From: Litorimonas taeanensis
GTDB taxonomy: Bacteria; Pseudomonadota; Alphaproteobacteria; Caulobacterales; Maricaulaceae
Direction: 5' to 3'
Length of the DNA stretch: 64,000 nucleotides
Assembly: GCF_003634015.1 (NCBI RefSeq)
Contig: NZ_RBII01000001.1
Span: forward strand, 1,240,001 to 1,304,000
A model generated the notes under the pieces. The model was not told the origin of the DNA, searched no databases, and saw only the letters and a list, made by a program, of their open reading frames with translations. The first letter of the stretch is position 1; the number at the start of each line of letters is the position of its first letter. A program made the translations under genes and the position numbers. This document shows, one piece after another, positions 51,275 through 60,597 of the stretch.

Positions 51275-52826
51275 AGACTCGCCCCTTATAACTCTCCCTT
51301 AACTCCCGCTTTAAAATTTTACCATTTGGATTTCGCGGTATTTCATCAATGAGGTCTACGCCTGTAATTCGTTGTTGCTTCCCTAATTGATTATTTGTCC
51401 AAATGCGCAAGCTTTCAGCATCAACATTTTTTATTTTTGGGACAATGATAGCCAGAGGCGTTTCGCCCCATTTTTCGCTCTTCACCCCAATCACAGCCGC
51501 ATCTTGGATGTCTTCATGTGATAAAAGGACAGTTTCTATATCTTGCGGATAAATATTTTGCCCTCCTGAAAGGATCATATCCTTCTTTCTATCAACTATA
51601 TAAAGATAGCCCATCTCATCCAAATAGCCGATATCGCCAGTGCGCAACCAATGAACGCCATCAGAATCTATCCACTGCGCCGCACGTGTCGCATCAGGGC
51701 GGTTAAAATATTCGGGCATAACAATACGGCCATTCGCAACGATTTCACCGGCTTTGCCAGACGGGCATTCAGAATCTGAATCGTCCAGAATTTTCAAATC
51801 TGTTCCGATAAGCGGTAAACCCACCGAAGATAAACGGTCTGCTGCATCCTCTGGATCCAGCGTCGTGATGACGCCTTCAGTAAGGCCGTAAAGTTCAATA
51901 ATGCCACAAGAAAAACGTTCAAATAAGGCTGACTTTACGGGCTTTCGCAACGGCGAACCTGCACTCATCATGCCTTGCATAGAGCTAGCGTCATAGCCCG
52001 CATTCTCAACGGCCATCATCCGTTCATACATAACAGGCACCATAGATAAATGCGTGATGTTTTCCGCCTCTATCTTTTGCCAAAGCGTTTCCGCATCAAA
52101 CTTCCCATTGATGAGTACTGTCCCGCCAGCAAGCATCGTGCACAGTAGCCCCACCCATGTAATGTTCGAATAAAGGCCAATAGTCACAAGAAATCGCGAA
52201 CCGCTATTATAACGAAGCGCGATTGACAAATCATAGGCCCAATCACGGCGTCCACGATGTGTGTGAACAATCCCTTTGGGCTGCCCCGTCGTACCCGAAG
52301 AATATATAATGTTTAAATAATCATCAGGGTCTATTTGAGTATCGGGTCTTGTGTTGGGCTGAGTATCGCGCCACGCCTTATATGGCTTCCACCCCTCTCG
52401 TGCAGGGCCAGTACAGATACGGTTTTTATTGGCCATGCCCGGAAGGGCATTCGCCATAGCCTCTAGTCGTGAGCAATGTTCAGGGGTGGCAATAATTGCC
52501 TTGGCTTGGCTGTCATTAATCATATTCGCGATAGCATCATCGCTAACGGAAACATTGAGTGGCGCCGAAACAAAGCCGCCCATCATTATGCCAAACAGGC
52601 ACTCCATCATAGGCAGACCATTAGACATCAGAACGATGACGCGATCTCCTTTTTTAAGGCCCATTTCAGAAAGCCCATGTGCCACCTGATTAATTCGGGT
52701 GTTAAACGCTTTCCAATTTAGCGTTTCATCATCAGAGACGACAGCGGGTTTACTCGCTCTCCATTTCCCGTGCAGAGCAAAAATATCCGGCAAAAGAGGA
52801 TTTGTTGACTGAATTAAATTAGACAC
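51267..52826 (-). CDS. acyl-CoA synthetase (AMP-dependent ligase)
   Basis: A ligase of about 519 residues activating a carboxylic acid to its CoA thioester. The P-loop IIYSSGTTGQPKGIVHTHRG, ELYGLTEGVIT, the hinge region WLRTGDIGYLDEMGYLYIVD and RNPNGKILKRELRE with the catalytic lysine are all visible. The proposed start is GTG (VSNLIQSTN) at 52826; longer frames would overlap the divergent tetR. It is first gene of the hydrolase/MFS run. The acid substrate is unknown. Confidence 0.92.
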   Translation of the reverse strand: MSNLIQSTNPLLPDIFALHGKWRASKPAVVSDDETLNWKAFNTRINQVAHGLSEMGLKKGDRVIVLMSNGLPMMECLFGIMMGGFVSAPLNVSVSDDAIANMINDSQAKAIIATPEHCSRLEAMANALPGMANKNRICTGPAREGWKPYKAWRDTQPNTRPDTQIDPDDYLNIIYSSGTTGQPKGIVHTHRGRRDWAYDLSIALRYNSGSRFLVTIGLYSNITWVGLLCTMLAGGTVLINGKFDAETLWQKIEAENITHLSMVPVMYERMMAVENAGYDASSMQGMMSAGSPLRKPVKSALFERFSCGIIELYGLTEGVITTLDPEDAADRLSSVGLPLIGTDLKILDDSDSECPSGKAGEIVANGRIVMPEYFNRPDATRAAQWIDSDGVHWLRTGDIGYLDEMGYLYIVDRKKDMILSGGQNIYPQDIETVLLSHEDIQDAAVIGVKSEKWGETPLAIIVPKIKNVDAESLRIWTNNQLGKQQRITGVDLIDEIPRNPNGKILKRELRESYKGRVFD

Positions 52827-52852
52827 AATATATCTCGCATGAATTGACGCGC

Positions 52853-52875
52853 GTCGTAACCCTGCCCATAACGAC
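52853..52875. promoter_or_regulatory. imperfect dyad between the ligase and tetR genes
   Basis: GTCGTAA and TAACGAC, seven-base arms with one mismatch and a nine-base spacer, lie in the 80-base divergent promoter region. It is a possible TetR operator, weaker than the site at 55868. Confidence 0.35.
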
Positions 52876-52905
52876 ACTGGAATTACGCATTGAAAGAGGA
52901 ATAAA

Positions 52906-53577
52906 TTGGCAAACCCAGCCGTTGAACCAAAAGCCAAAAAATCGCGAAAGATTTTGATATTGGATTCGGCTGAGGCCTTGTTTGCGCAATATGGCTATGA
53001 TGGAGTGACTCTGCGCCAGATTACCAAAAGAGCAGGTGTCGATTTGGCTTTGGCTAATTACCATTTCGGCCCTAAACGCGACTTGTTTAATGCCGTTCTG
53101 GAACGCCGAGCTGATATCGTAAACAGTGCGCGTTTTAAGGCGCTTGATGAATGTTTGCAGGCCTCTAAAGGCGCGCCCAGTGTCGAAGGCATTATAGACG
53201 CTTATCTTCGTCCGCTTGGAGAAATTCAAAGCTCTGCCGACGATGGATTGCGGCATTATTTGGCGCTGATTGCTTACGTCAATAACTCGCATGAATATGG
53301 CAAAGAGTTCATGACCCAATTCTTTAACCCACTGGTTCAAAGATTTATCGACGCTTTGCGCCAAGCTCTCCCTGAGGCTGATGAACAAGCGATTTACTGG
53401 GGTTATCATTATCTCTCTGGGGCCCTTACGCTAACATTTGCTGATACAGGTCGTCTCGATATTTTGTCAGAAGGCAAAGCCTCTTCATCTGACTTCAAGA
53501 CGGGATACGCGCATATGATCCCCTTTATAGCCGCTGGCATGCGGGCCATATGCGCGCGGGGGGAACCTAGTAATTAA
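52906..53577 (+). CDS. TetR-family transcriptional regulator
   Basis: A 223-residue TetR regulator. The DNA-binding domain reads ILDSAEALFAQYGYDGVTLR, QITKRAGVDLALANYHFGPK. The start is a TTG with AGAGGA five bases upstream. The C-terminal ligand domain is typical of regulators in which DEHRP-like dimer helices end in SGALTLTFADTGRLDIL. It is divergent from the acyl-CoA ligase run and overlaps the convergent TonB-receptor gene by 11 bases, so it is the natural candidate regulator of both. Confidence 0.9.
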   Translation: MANPAVEPKAKKSRKILILDSAEALFAQYGYDGVTLRQITKRAGVDLALANYHFGPKRDLFNAVLERRADIVNSARFKALDECLQASKGAPSVEGIIDAYLRPLGEIQSSADDGLRHYLALIAYVNNSHEYGKEFMTQFFNPLVQRFIDALRQALPEADEQAIYWGYHYLSGALTLTFADTGRLDILSEGKASSSDFKTGYAHMIPFIAAGMRAICARGEPSN

Positions 53578-55840
53578 ACCCAATAGACGCCGTCACGGTT
53601 CTAGGCGCGCGATAGAATGCAGAATACGAGCTATCCAAGCCAAGAGGTGCTGGATGCGCGAAATTATATCCTGCTACACGCGCTCTTTCATCCGTTAGAT
53701 TTCGGCCATAAATTCCGAAATCCCACCGACCGCTTTCACTTGTCCAATTTACGCCCAAATCAAAGACAGTGTAGCTCGTGGGATCTAGTGCAGGGCCACC
53801 ATCCGGGAAGCTTGGGTTCGTACCTGCGGCAAATGCTGGGTTAGCTACGTTAAAGAGATGATATTCATCGCGATAAGAGGCCGAGCCCGTAAAGAGAAGC
53901 CCGCCCATACCTTCGAGATCATAATTATAACTAAAGCCAAATCGTGTCGTAATTTTAGGCGTGTTTTGCGGTACATAAAGATCTGCAATATTCCCTAAAC
54001 TAGCGTCATTCACTTCGGTGATTTCAGCATCGATATAACCAGCCATTGCGTTGAGGGTGAAATTCTCGCTGAGATGTAGAGCACTTTCAAACTCTAGGCC
54101 CTTATACTCAGACTTACCTGCATTCAGCACTGTTGAAGCAAAGTCATTTGGGGTTCCAACCGCACCTGGTAGTGCGGGGTTATAAATGGCTGTTTGAACT
54201 GTAATTTGCTGATCTGTATAATCAGACATAAAGCCAGCAAGAGCATAAGTTAGGCGGTTATCTAATAAAGCGCCCTTTACACCCACTTCATAACTATCAA
54301 CAGTTTCTGGTCCAAATCCGGCGCGGCTAATGCCTAAATCTGCGGATTCATTGGCGCGAGGATCAAACCCACCCGCTTTGAAACCTTGAGAGAATGAAGC
54401 GTAAATATTTGTGTTTTGTGAGAGTGCATAATCTAGGGCGATACGAGGCGTGAACTCATTATCTTTACGCTCAAGTCCCGTATATCCTGTTAAAGGTATA
54501 GGCCCCGTCGATGTCGTAATTGACGGGTCAAATGACGCCGAGCCCGCACCCAACCAAAGTTCTCGTGTGACATCTGCAATCGATTTATCTTCTGTATAAC
54601 GGGCGCCCAAAGAGAGTCCCAAACGGTCTGTCAGTTCATAAGTAAAATCAGCATAGGCTGAGAGGTTTTCTTTTTGTTGCTCCCCGGCCACATAAACAGT
54701 GAGCCCGAGCCCCCCTAAAATGGTGTCAAACGCCCCATCAGCCGTGCCGTCCAGATAGTACACACCCGCGACACCAGATAATCTATCATTTGAATATAGA
54801 ACCTGAAATTCTTGACTGAATTGCTCGTCATTATACACAGCCGGTACGTCAAAATCATTCTGAGGCAAGGCATCAAAATCAATCGGCGTTACTGTTTCAC
54901 CTTCGCGGTAGGCTGTGATGGATTTAAAGGTCAGTGCATCATTGACATCCCATGAGGCGGTCAAAGAGACCCCTTTCGTTTCCACTGAATTATCATCACC
55001 GAGTCCAGCGCGCGTGTCATATTCGTCTTCGGTCACGGCAATCGTCCCATCAAAGCTAGGGAGTAATCTGTGGCCGTGTTTTGCGTTTGAATCGTCTTGC
55101 GTGTAATCGCCAGCTAATCTCAGGTTAAAGGTGCTTGTTGGATTCCATTCGGCACTCAGGCGCGCTGAAAGTACATCTTTGTCATAATGGTCGGCCCCAG
55201 TATTCAGGTTTTCGCCAAAGCCGTTGCGTTTATAATTCGCGATTGCAGCGCCCAATGCAAAAGTGTCAGATACAGGAACAGAGCCAGACACAATTTGATC
55301 AAATTGACCATAAGAGCCCACATTAACGCGAGCTTTTAATTCTGGCGCTTCCATATTCAGGCTCTTGGTGACATATTTAATAGCGCCGCCAATTGTATTT
55401 CGGCCATACAGCGTGCCTTGTGGCCCGCGCAGAACTTCTATGCGTTCAACATCAAAAACGTCCAGAACTGACCCCTGAGGACGCGCGATATACACATCAT
55501 CGACATAGATTCCTACGCCAGGTTCAAAGCCCCAAACAGGGTCTTGCTGTCCCACACCGCGAATAAAGGCAATCAAAGTAGAACTTGACCCGCGCGCCGC
55601 TTCTATGGTCGCATTAGGCGTCAATTTTTGAACATCCGTTATGTCAACGGCGCCAATATCTTCAAGATAATCACCGGAAACAGCCGTTACGGCGAGCGGT
55701 ACATCTTGGATGCTTTGGACACGGCGCTGCGCCGTGACAACGACTTCATCCTGTACTTGCGCATAAACGGGTGCTGCGCTCGCAATAGCCGCAAGCACGA
55801 GCAGAGAAGAAGATAGATTTAGACTGCGATGGATAGACAT
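53567..55840 (-). CDS. TonB-dependent receptor
   Basis: A 757-residue outer-membrane receptor. Signal peptide SSLLVLAAIASAAPVYAQ, TonB-box-like DEVVVTAQRRVQSIQDVPL, plug motifs VERIEVLRGPQGTLYGRNT and IGGAIKYVTKSLN, and a barrel ending RTVTASIGFNY with terminal tyrosine. Same receptor group as the one at 43977-46370. With the MFS, hydrolase and ligase genes next door it probably imports a large ester or lipid-like substrate. A pair of palindromes lies just upstream. Confidence 0.92.
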   Translation of the reverse strand: MSIHRSLNLSSSLLVLAAIASAAPVYAQVQDEVVVTAQRRVQSIQDVPLAVTAVSGDYLEDIGAVDITDVQKLTPNATIEAARGSSSTLIAFIRGVGQQDPVWGFEPGVGIYVDDVYIARPQGSVLDVFDVERIEVLRGPQGTLYGRNTIGGAIKYVTKSLNMEAPELKARVNVGSYGQFDQIVSGSVPVSDTFALGAAIANYKRNGFGENLNTGADHYDKDVLSARLSAEWNPTSTFNLRLAGDYTQDDSNAKHGHRLLPSFDGTIAVTEDEYDTRAGLGDDNSVETKGVSLTASWDVNDALTFKSITAYREGETVTPIDFDALPQNDFDVPAVYNDEQFSQEFQVLYSNDRLSGVAGVYYLDGTADGAFDTILGGLGLTVYVAGEQQKENLSAYADFTYELTDRLGLSLGARYTEDKSIADVTRELWLGAGSASFDPSITTSTGPIPLTGYTGLERKDNEFTPRIALDYALSQNTNIYASFSQGFKAGGFDPRANESADLGISRAGFGPETVDSYEVGVKGALLDNRLTYALAGFMSDYTDQQITVQTAIYNPALPGAVGTPNDFASTVLNAGKSEYKGLEFESALHLSENFTLNAMAGYIDAEITEVNDASLGNIADLYVPQNTPKITTRFGFSYNYDLEGMGGLLFTGSASYRDEYHLFNVANPAFAAGTNPSFPDGGPALDPTSYTVFDLGVNWTSESGRWDFGIYGRNLTDERARVAGYNFAHPAPLGLDSSYSAFYRAPRTVTASIGFNY

Positions 55841-55867
55841 TGTATTCCCCTGTTTGGCGACGCTAAT

Positions 55868-55900
55868 TTCAACAAGCGTTCAATTTCAACACTTGTTGAA
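55868..55900. promoter_or_regulatory. tandem TetR-like palindromes before the TonB receptor
   Basis: TTCAACACTTGTTGAA (55885-55900) is a perfect 7-2-7 palindrome. TTCAACAAGCGTTCAA (55868-55883) is a related near-palindrome 17 bases away. Together they form a 33-base dyad with 13-base arms and one mismatch, 28 to 60 bases upstream of the receptor ATG. The layout fits cooperative binding of a TetR dimer pair. Confidence 0.65.
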
Positions 55901-56140
55901 TATTTTACACCGCATGTCAATTAGGGAAATTCACCCCCTAGTTTTCAAAATCCAAACTCTATAATTTCCCTTTAAATCTAGCTGGATTTGGCCTGTCGCC
56001 AGGACCTTTTTCACAGTTCTTTTCGTAGGTGATAGCGATAACGGCCTGCAAAGATTGATTGCTTTTTTTCATAAAATTTGCAATTTTATCCTTATTAAAC
56101 AATGATTTCGACAATTTTGGCTAATGAGGATAACGGCAAG
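55901..56140. other. divergent promoter gap between receptor and PL7 lyase
   Basis: Apart from the palindromes at its left edge this AT-rich stretch shows no gene. An in-frame ATG at 56102 would add 13 residues to the lyase, but the signal peptide is better placed from 56141. Confidence 0.4.
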
Positions 56141-57226
56141 ATGATTTATAAATTCAATTCACTTACTCAAGCCAGCATTACGAGTTTACTCTGTGGCTCT
56201 GCCCTAAGCGTGGGCGCCAATGCCGCCGCGAATGAAGCGCCAAAAAAGAACGATGTCCCCGCAAAACATTTTGATTTGAGCCATTGGAATATCACCCTTC
56301 CTGTCGATTTAAACAAGGATGGCAAGGTCGATAGTATCCCCGTAAAGAAAATTAAAAAATTTTCGCACCCAGATTTTTTCTACCTAGATGATGAAGGCCG
56401 AATGGTATTTGTTGCCCCGAATAGAGGCGCGAAGACCAAGAATACGAGTAATACACGCAGTGAACTTCGCTATATGTTACGGGGCAAAAACACAAAAATT
56501 AAAACCCATGACGCTAAAAACAACTTTGCTGTCCTCGCGCGTAAAGACTCTGACAAATTCGGTTCGATTGGCGGACGGATGGACGCCACGCTTCGCGTCG
56601 ATCATGTCGCTCTGAATGCAGGACATCCCGATAAGAAAGCCGCATATTCCGCTGTCATTGGTCAGATTCACGCGGTTAAATATAAGAGCACTAAAAGTGG
56701 TTTTGGTTACGGAAACGAACCTCTGAAAATTTACTACAAAAAATGGCCTGATCACGAAACGGGATCTGTATTCTGGACTTATGAACGAAATCTCGCCAAA
56801 GATGATCCAAACCGTACGGACATAGCCTATCCAGTCTGGGGTAACACTTGGGAAAATTCTGACAAGCCGGGCGCCGCAGGGGTCGCATTAGGCGAAGACT
56901 TTAGCTACACCGTGAATGTGCATCAAAACACAATGTACTTAACCTTTGAAAGCCCCACAAAAGACACGGTTAAATACGCTATCAACTTGGCTAACAATAT
57001 TGATGCCAATGGTAATATCGACCCCCTAGATAACAAATATAGTTACGGAGGCGATTCACTCTATTTCAAAGCTGGCGTCTATAATCAGTGTAGCACTAAA
57101 GATGAACCAGGCATGTGGTATGTGGCGTGTTCCGGTACAGGTGACTGGGCCCAAGATAAAGCCAATGGCGATTACGCTCAGACAAGCTTTTCGGAACTTA
57201 CCGTCGGGCCCTCAACAGCGCCCTAA
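56141..57226 (+). CDS. secreted alginate lyase, polysaccharide lyase family 7
   Basis: A protein of about 361 residues with a signal peptide (ASITSLLCGSALSVGANAAA). All three PL7 signatures are present: NTRSELRYML (R-x-E-L-R with the catalytic arginine), IGQIHAVK (QIH, usually polyG or mixed specificity) and LYFKAGVYNQC (YFKAGxYNQ with the catalytic tyrosine). It should cleave alginate by beta-elimination outside the cell or in the periplasm. It stands at one edge of the uronate cluster but on the opposite strand. It appears to consist of the catalytic domain alone. Confidence 0.95.
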   Translation: MIYKFNSLTQASITSLLCGSALSVGANAAANEAPKKNDVPAKHFDLSHWNITLPVDLNKDGKVDSIPVKKIKKFSHPDFFYLDDEGRMVFVAPNRGAKTKNTSNTRSELRYMLRGKNTKIKTHDAKNNFAVLARKDSDKFGSIGGRMDATLRVDHVALNAGHPDKKAAYSAVIGQIHAVKYKSTKSGFGYGNEPLKIYYKKWPDHETGSVFWTYERNLAKDDPNRTDIAYPVWGNTWENSDKPGAAGVALGEDFSYTVNVHQNTMYLTFESPTKDTVKYAINLANNIDANGNIDPLDNKYSYGGDSLYFKAGVYNQCSTKDEPGMWYVACSGTGDWAQDKANGDYAQTSFSELTVGPSTAP

Positions 57227-57765
57227 AGACAAGTATTATGCGCGCCGATTAATTACGGCGCGCGCCATGTCGTCTTATTGAAATGCTGATGGCGCGATAG
57301 CCGCTGTACATGTGATGACAGCTGAGCAAAATGATGTGAACATTGATTTAGAAATACGTGTCATAAACATTGTATCAATCCTGAAAAACAAAACACTCTA
57401 AAAAGCGTTGGCGAGACCTGTGTCCCGTTAATCCTTTAATACGCGATCCTGTTTTTTCGGGAATAGACAGCTTTGCAAAGAAGCTATGTAAAAAATCATA
57501 GCACAGCCCGCTCGCTATGCATTCATTTGTCTGAAGAATAGATTTTTCACACTTTATATAATTCAAAGCCAAGGCTTGTTTGCATATCTCATCACTAATG
57601 AAACCAGAAATGATGAATATGATGTACTCCCCCCAAGGTAATCTCAGCGGCTCATAAAAAAGACCGAAACGAAAAGTTTCGGCCTCTTAGTTTATAAATT
57701 TAGGTTTATAAATATTGGTTTTGAAATCTAGGTTTTGAAATCTAGTTTATAAGTCAATAGGTGCG
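57227..57765. other. 540-base gap between PL7 lyase and kdgK
   Basis: No convincing gene. A 65-codon minus-strand frame (57375-57572, Cys- and Lys-rich, no good start) is probably noise. A short tandem repeat of TTTTGAAATCTAG lies near 57718-57745 and a repeated TTTATAAAT just before it. The kdgK terminator lies at 57656-57683. Confidence 0.4.
57656..57683 (-). terminator. terminator of the alginate-utilisation operon
   Basis: Arms CCGAAAC (57664-57670) and GTTTCGG (57676-57682), extended by G-T pairs, with a six-T run on the minus strand, about 80 bases past the kdgK stop. Confidence 0.85.
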
Positions 57766-58803
57766 TTATCTTTGCACACGACCAGAACCGTCACCGCCCA
57801 TAAGCGCTTCTACCTCTTTACGGTTCACACGGTTGAAGTCGCCCAAGATTGAGTGCTTAAGCGCAGAACCCGCAACAGCGAATTCAAGACTTTGTTGGCG
57901 ATCTTCATAAAGATGCAATCCAGCAATGAAGGCTGACGCAAAGCTATCGCCGCCGCCAACGCGGTCAACGATATCAGTAAGCTGATATTTCTTAGAGGAT
58001 AAGAAACCCGCTTTGCGATCCCGCATACAAGCTGACCAACCATTAATATTAGCATTTACAGCCGCGCGAAGCGTAATCGCAATTGTGGACATACCCGGGT
58101 AAATATCCAAAACTTTTTGAGATAATTCCTCATATTTACTAAGGTCCAAGTGACCGCTGCCGCTTTCAACATCAACATCAACAGAGATACCAAGTGACTT
58201 TTGACAGTCTTCTTCATTGGCAATACCAACATCAATATGTTTGACGAGGTCTTTCATGACTTCCGGCGCTGTCTTGCCATATTTCCAGAGTTTACCACGG
58301 AAGTTAAAATCACATGATGTCGTCAGGCCAGCTTTCTGAGCTTCCTTCACGCATTCAAGGCTAAGGTCCGCAGAATCTTGTGATAAGGCCGGCGTGATGC
58401 CTGTAATGTGCAACCACTTTGCCCCTTTAAAAATTTCTGGCCAGTTGAAGTCACCAACCTTGGCTTCGCAAATTGAAGAGGCAGCGCGGTCATAAATAAC
58501 TTTGGATGGACGTTGATTGGCACCTGTTTCGAGATAGTAAATACCGACGCGCTCGCCTTGACGTAGGATGTTTGACGTATCGACACCCAGCGCGCGCAAT
58601 GAATTTACGGCGTTTTGTCCGATGTCATTATCTGGCAAAGCAGAAATAAATCCTGCGTCTAATCCATAATTTGAGAGTGAAACAGCCACATTGGCTTCGC
58701 CGCCGCCAAAGGTGGCTTCAAAGCTAGGTGATTGAAAAAAGCGCTCATAACCGTTTGTACGGAGGCGGAGCATGATTTCGCCAAATGATAAAAAATCAGT
58801 CAT
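57766..58803 (-). CDS. kdgK: 2-keto-3-deoxygluconate kinase (PfkB family)
   Basis: A 345-residue PfkB sugar kinase. N-terminal [20 protein letters not shown] and [20 protein letters not shown] are typical of KDG kinases, and [20 protein letters not shown] holds the anion hole and catalytic aspartate. In the alginate pathway it phosphorylates KDG, made from the lyase product by the reductase, to 2-keto-3-deoxy-6-phosphogluconate. It is last gene of the minus-strand cluster. The chromosomal Entner-Doudoroff genes at 26-31 kb make the same product. Confidence 0.9.
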   Translation of the reverse strand: MTDFLSFGEIMLRLRTNGYERFFQSPSFEATFGGGEANVAVSLSNYGLDAGFISALPDNDIGQNAVNSLRALGVDTSNILRQGERVGIYYLETGANQRPSKVIYDRAASSICEAKVGDFNWPEIFKGAKWLHITGITPALSQDSADLSLECVKEAQKAGLTTSCDFNFRGKLWKYGKTAPEVMKDLVKHIDVGIANEEDCQKSLGISVDVDVESGSGHLDLSKYEELSQKVLDIYPGMSTIAITLRAAVNANINGWSACMRDRKAGFLSSKKYQLTDIVDRVGGGDSFASAFIAGLHLYEDRQQSLEFAVAGSALKHSILGDFNRVNRKEVEALMGGDGSGRVQR

Positions 58804-58890
58804 TTAAAGTCTCTATTTGTCTAATGCTGTGAAATATCTTTTGGCCGACCTTTGCAACGTCACTCAGACCGGCCAAATAATTAAGTTAAG

Positions 58891-59646
58891 CTATGAGAAA
58901 AACATTCCCCCATTAATATCAAGATTGGCCCCTGTGATATATGACGCTGCGTCAGACGCGAGATACACAACCGTATCAGCGCAATCATCAGGGTGCCCTT
59001 GACGGCGCAAAGGCACAGAGGCCTCTACATTTTTCCGCACCGCATCGGGTGTGAATTTATCATGGAAAGTTGTATCAATCATTCCGGGGCAAAGGGCGTT
59101 TACTCGGATACCCTGAGGGCCAAGTTCCTTTGCCATTGATCGCGTAAACGTCATAACCGCCGCTTTCGAAGCGGAATACGCAGAAGCGCCCCCGCCTCCG
59201 CCATCACGTCCTGCCAGAGACGCTAAATTCACAATCGCGCTACCATGTGGCATGTACGGAACAACCGCTTGCGTCGCGAGAAATGTCGAATTTAAATTTA
59301 GCGACATGACAGAGTTTAAAAAGTCTTCGTCCATTTCCGATAATGTTTTCCGAGCCACGAGGCCGCCAACATTATTCACAAGGACATCAATATTATCGCC
59401 AAAGGCTTTACGCGTTTCGGCGACCAAATTATCGACATCAGCTTTCAGGGTCATATCCCCTTTGACAAGGATAGCCTGCCCACCAATCTTTTCGATAGCC
59501 GCGACTGTCTCTTCACCCGCGGCCTTGTTATTATAATAGTTTGCAACAACCTTCGCCCCTGCCTCGGCAAGTTTGATAGAACAGGAACGGCCGATATCAC
59601 GAGTACCGCCTGTAACGATTGCGACTTTACCTTTTAAACCGGTCAT
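58891..59646 (-). CDS. SDR-family oxidoreductase, candidate DEH reductase
   Basis: A 251-residue classical short-chain dehydrogenase. VAIVTGGTRDIGRSCSIKLA is the TGxxxGIG-type cofactor loop with an Asp in place of the usual second glycine region residue, NNVGGL the adenine pocket, and YSASKAAVMTFTRSMAKELG the YxxxK active site, ending ANLDINGGMFFS. In alginate loci such enzymes reduce 4-deoxy-L-erythro-5-hexoseulose uronate (DEH) to KDG. The start is the ATG for MTGLKGK; an upstream GTG adds four residues. Competes for this role with the dehydrogenase next door. Confidence 0.88.
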   Translation of the reverse strand: MTGLKGKVAIVTGGTRDIGRSCSIKLAEAGAKVVANYYNNKAAGEETVAAIEKIGGQAILVKGDMTLKADVDNLVAETRKAFGDNIDVLVNNVGGLVARKTLSEMDEDFLNSVMSLNLNSTFLATQAVVPYMPHGSAIVNLASLAGRDGGGGGASAYSASKAAVMTFTRSMAKELGPQGIRVNALCPGMIDTTFHDKFTPDAVRKNVEASVPLRRQGHPDDCADTVVYLASDAASYITGANLDINGGMFFS

Positions 59647-59670
59647 TTCTGATTTCACTCTTACTGAAGG

Positions 59671-60552
59671 TTACTTCTTGAGTTTTACAAAATAGTCGAA
59701 AATCTCAGGGACATTACCGTTACCCATTCCGGCGTCTACAGCCGCTTGGAGACAAGTGGATGTACCTTCGGCAACCAAGGAACGTGATCCCAAATCAGAG
59801 ACCATTTGTACGAAATATCCAAGGTCTTTATTCGCATTATTGATTGAGAAACCAAGGTCGCTCACGCCATCAACAGCGTAGTTTTTACAGAACTTCATAA
59901 AGGGCGAGTTTGAAGGGCCAGAGGACATAATATCATAAAGCTGTGCACGGTCTACGCCTGCGAGTTCCGCAGCAGCGAAAGCTTGCGACATCGCTGTAAC
60001 TGTTGTCATACCCATGAAATTGTTAATGAGCTTCGTTGTGTGACCTGCACCGAGTTTGCCAAGATAGAATACATTTTCACCCTGCTCTTTTAACATAGAC
60101 TCATATTTGTCGAATGTAGCTTTATCGCCTGCGGCCATAATGTTCAGCAAACCATCTTTGGCATGGGCTGGCGTACGGCCAAGCGGCGCGTCAATCATGC
60201 CAGCGCCTTTTTCAGCCAATGCTGCGCCGATCTTTTGTGTAGACGCTGGGATGGATGTACCAAAATCAATAAGGACTGAACCCTCTTTGATACCGGCCAA
60301 GATACCGTCTTCGCTATAGACGATTTTTTCAACAACGGCAGATGTCGTCAAGCAAAGCTGAACGATATCACTTTTTTCTGCCAATTCTTTGGGCGACTTG
60401 GCTTGGCTCGCATTTCCGCGCGCCAGAACAGCGTCTACGGCGTCTTGATTCAAATCCATAACGATGACTTCAAAGCCGCGTTTCTGTAGATTTTCGACCA
60501 TATTGCCGCCCATGAGGCCAAGGCCGATAAAACCGATGATTGGTTTTGACAT
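59671..60552 (-). CDS. beta-hydroxyacid dehydrogenase (3-hydroxyisobutyrate/tartronate-semialdehyde reductase-like)
   Basis: A 293-residue NAD(P) enzyme. IIGFIGLGLMGGNMVENLQK is the Rossmann loop and signature, DAPLGRTPAHAKDGLLNIMA the substrate-binding segment (with R where many have SGG), and GAGHTTKLINNFMG carries the catalytic lysine. Family members reduce tartronate semialdehyde or oxidise hydroxyisobutyrate; in some uronate clusters they reduce DEH or a related semialdehyde. Its altered substrate loop and place between an MFS transporter and the SDR gene favour a uronate-derived substrate. Confidence 0.85.
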   Translation of the reverse strand: MSKPIIGFIGLGLMGGNMVENLQKRGFEVIVMDLNQDAVDAVLARGNASQAKSPKELAEKSDIVQLCLTTSAVVEKIVYSEDGILAGIKEGSVLIDFGTSIPASTQKIGAALAEKGAGMIDAPLGRTPAHAKDGLLNIMAAGDKATFDKYESMLKEQGENVFYLGKLGAGHTTKLINNFMGMTTVTAMSQAFAAAELAGVDRAQLYDIMSSGPSNSPFMKFCKNYAVDGVSDLGFSINNANKDLGYFVQMVSDLGSRSLVAEGTSTCLQAAVDAGMGNGNVPEIFDYFVKLKK

Positions 60553-60597
60553 AACTCTACTCCTATTAAGTATCTAATTAAATTATTCTCGCGCCGA

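Noticed and set aside
57375-57572. A 65-codon minus-strand frame after the PL7 lyase.
   Set aside because: Only a TTG start without a ribosome-binding site and no recognisable domain. Reported only in the gap description.
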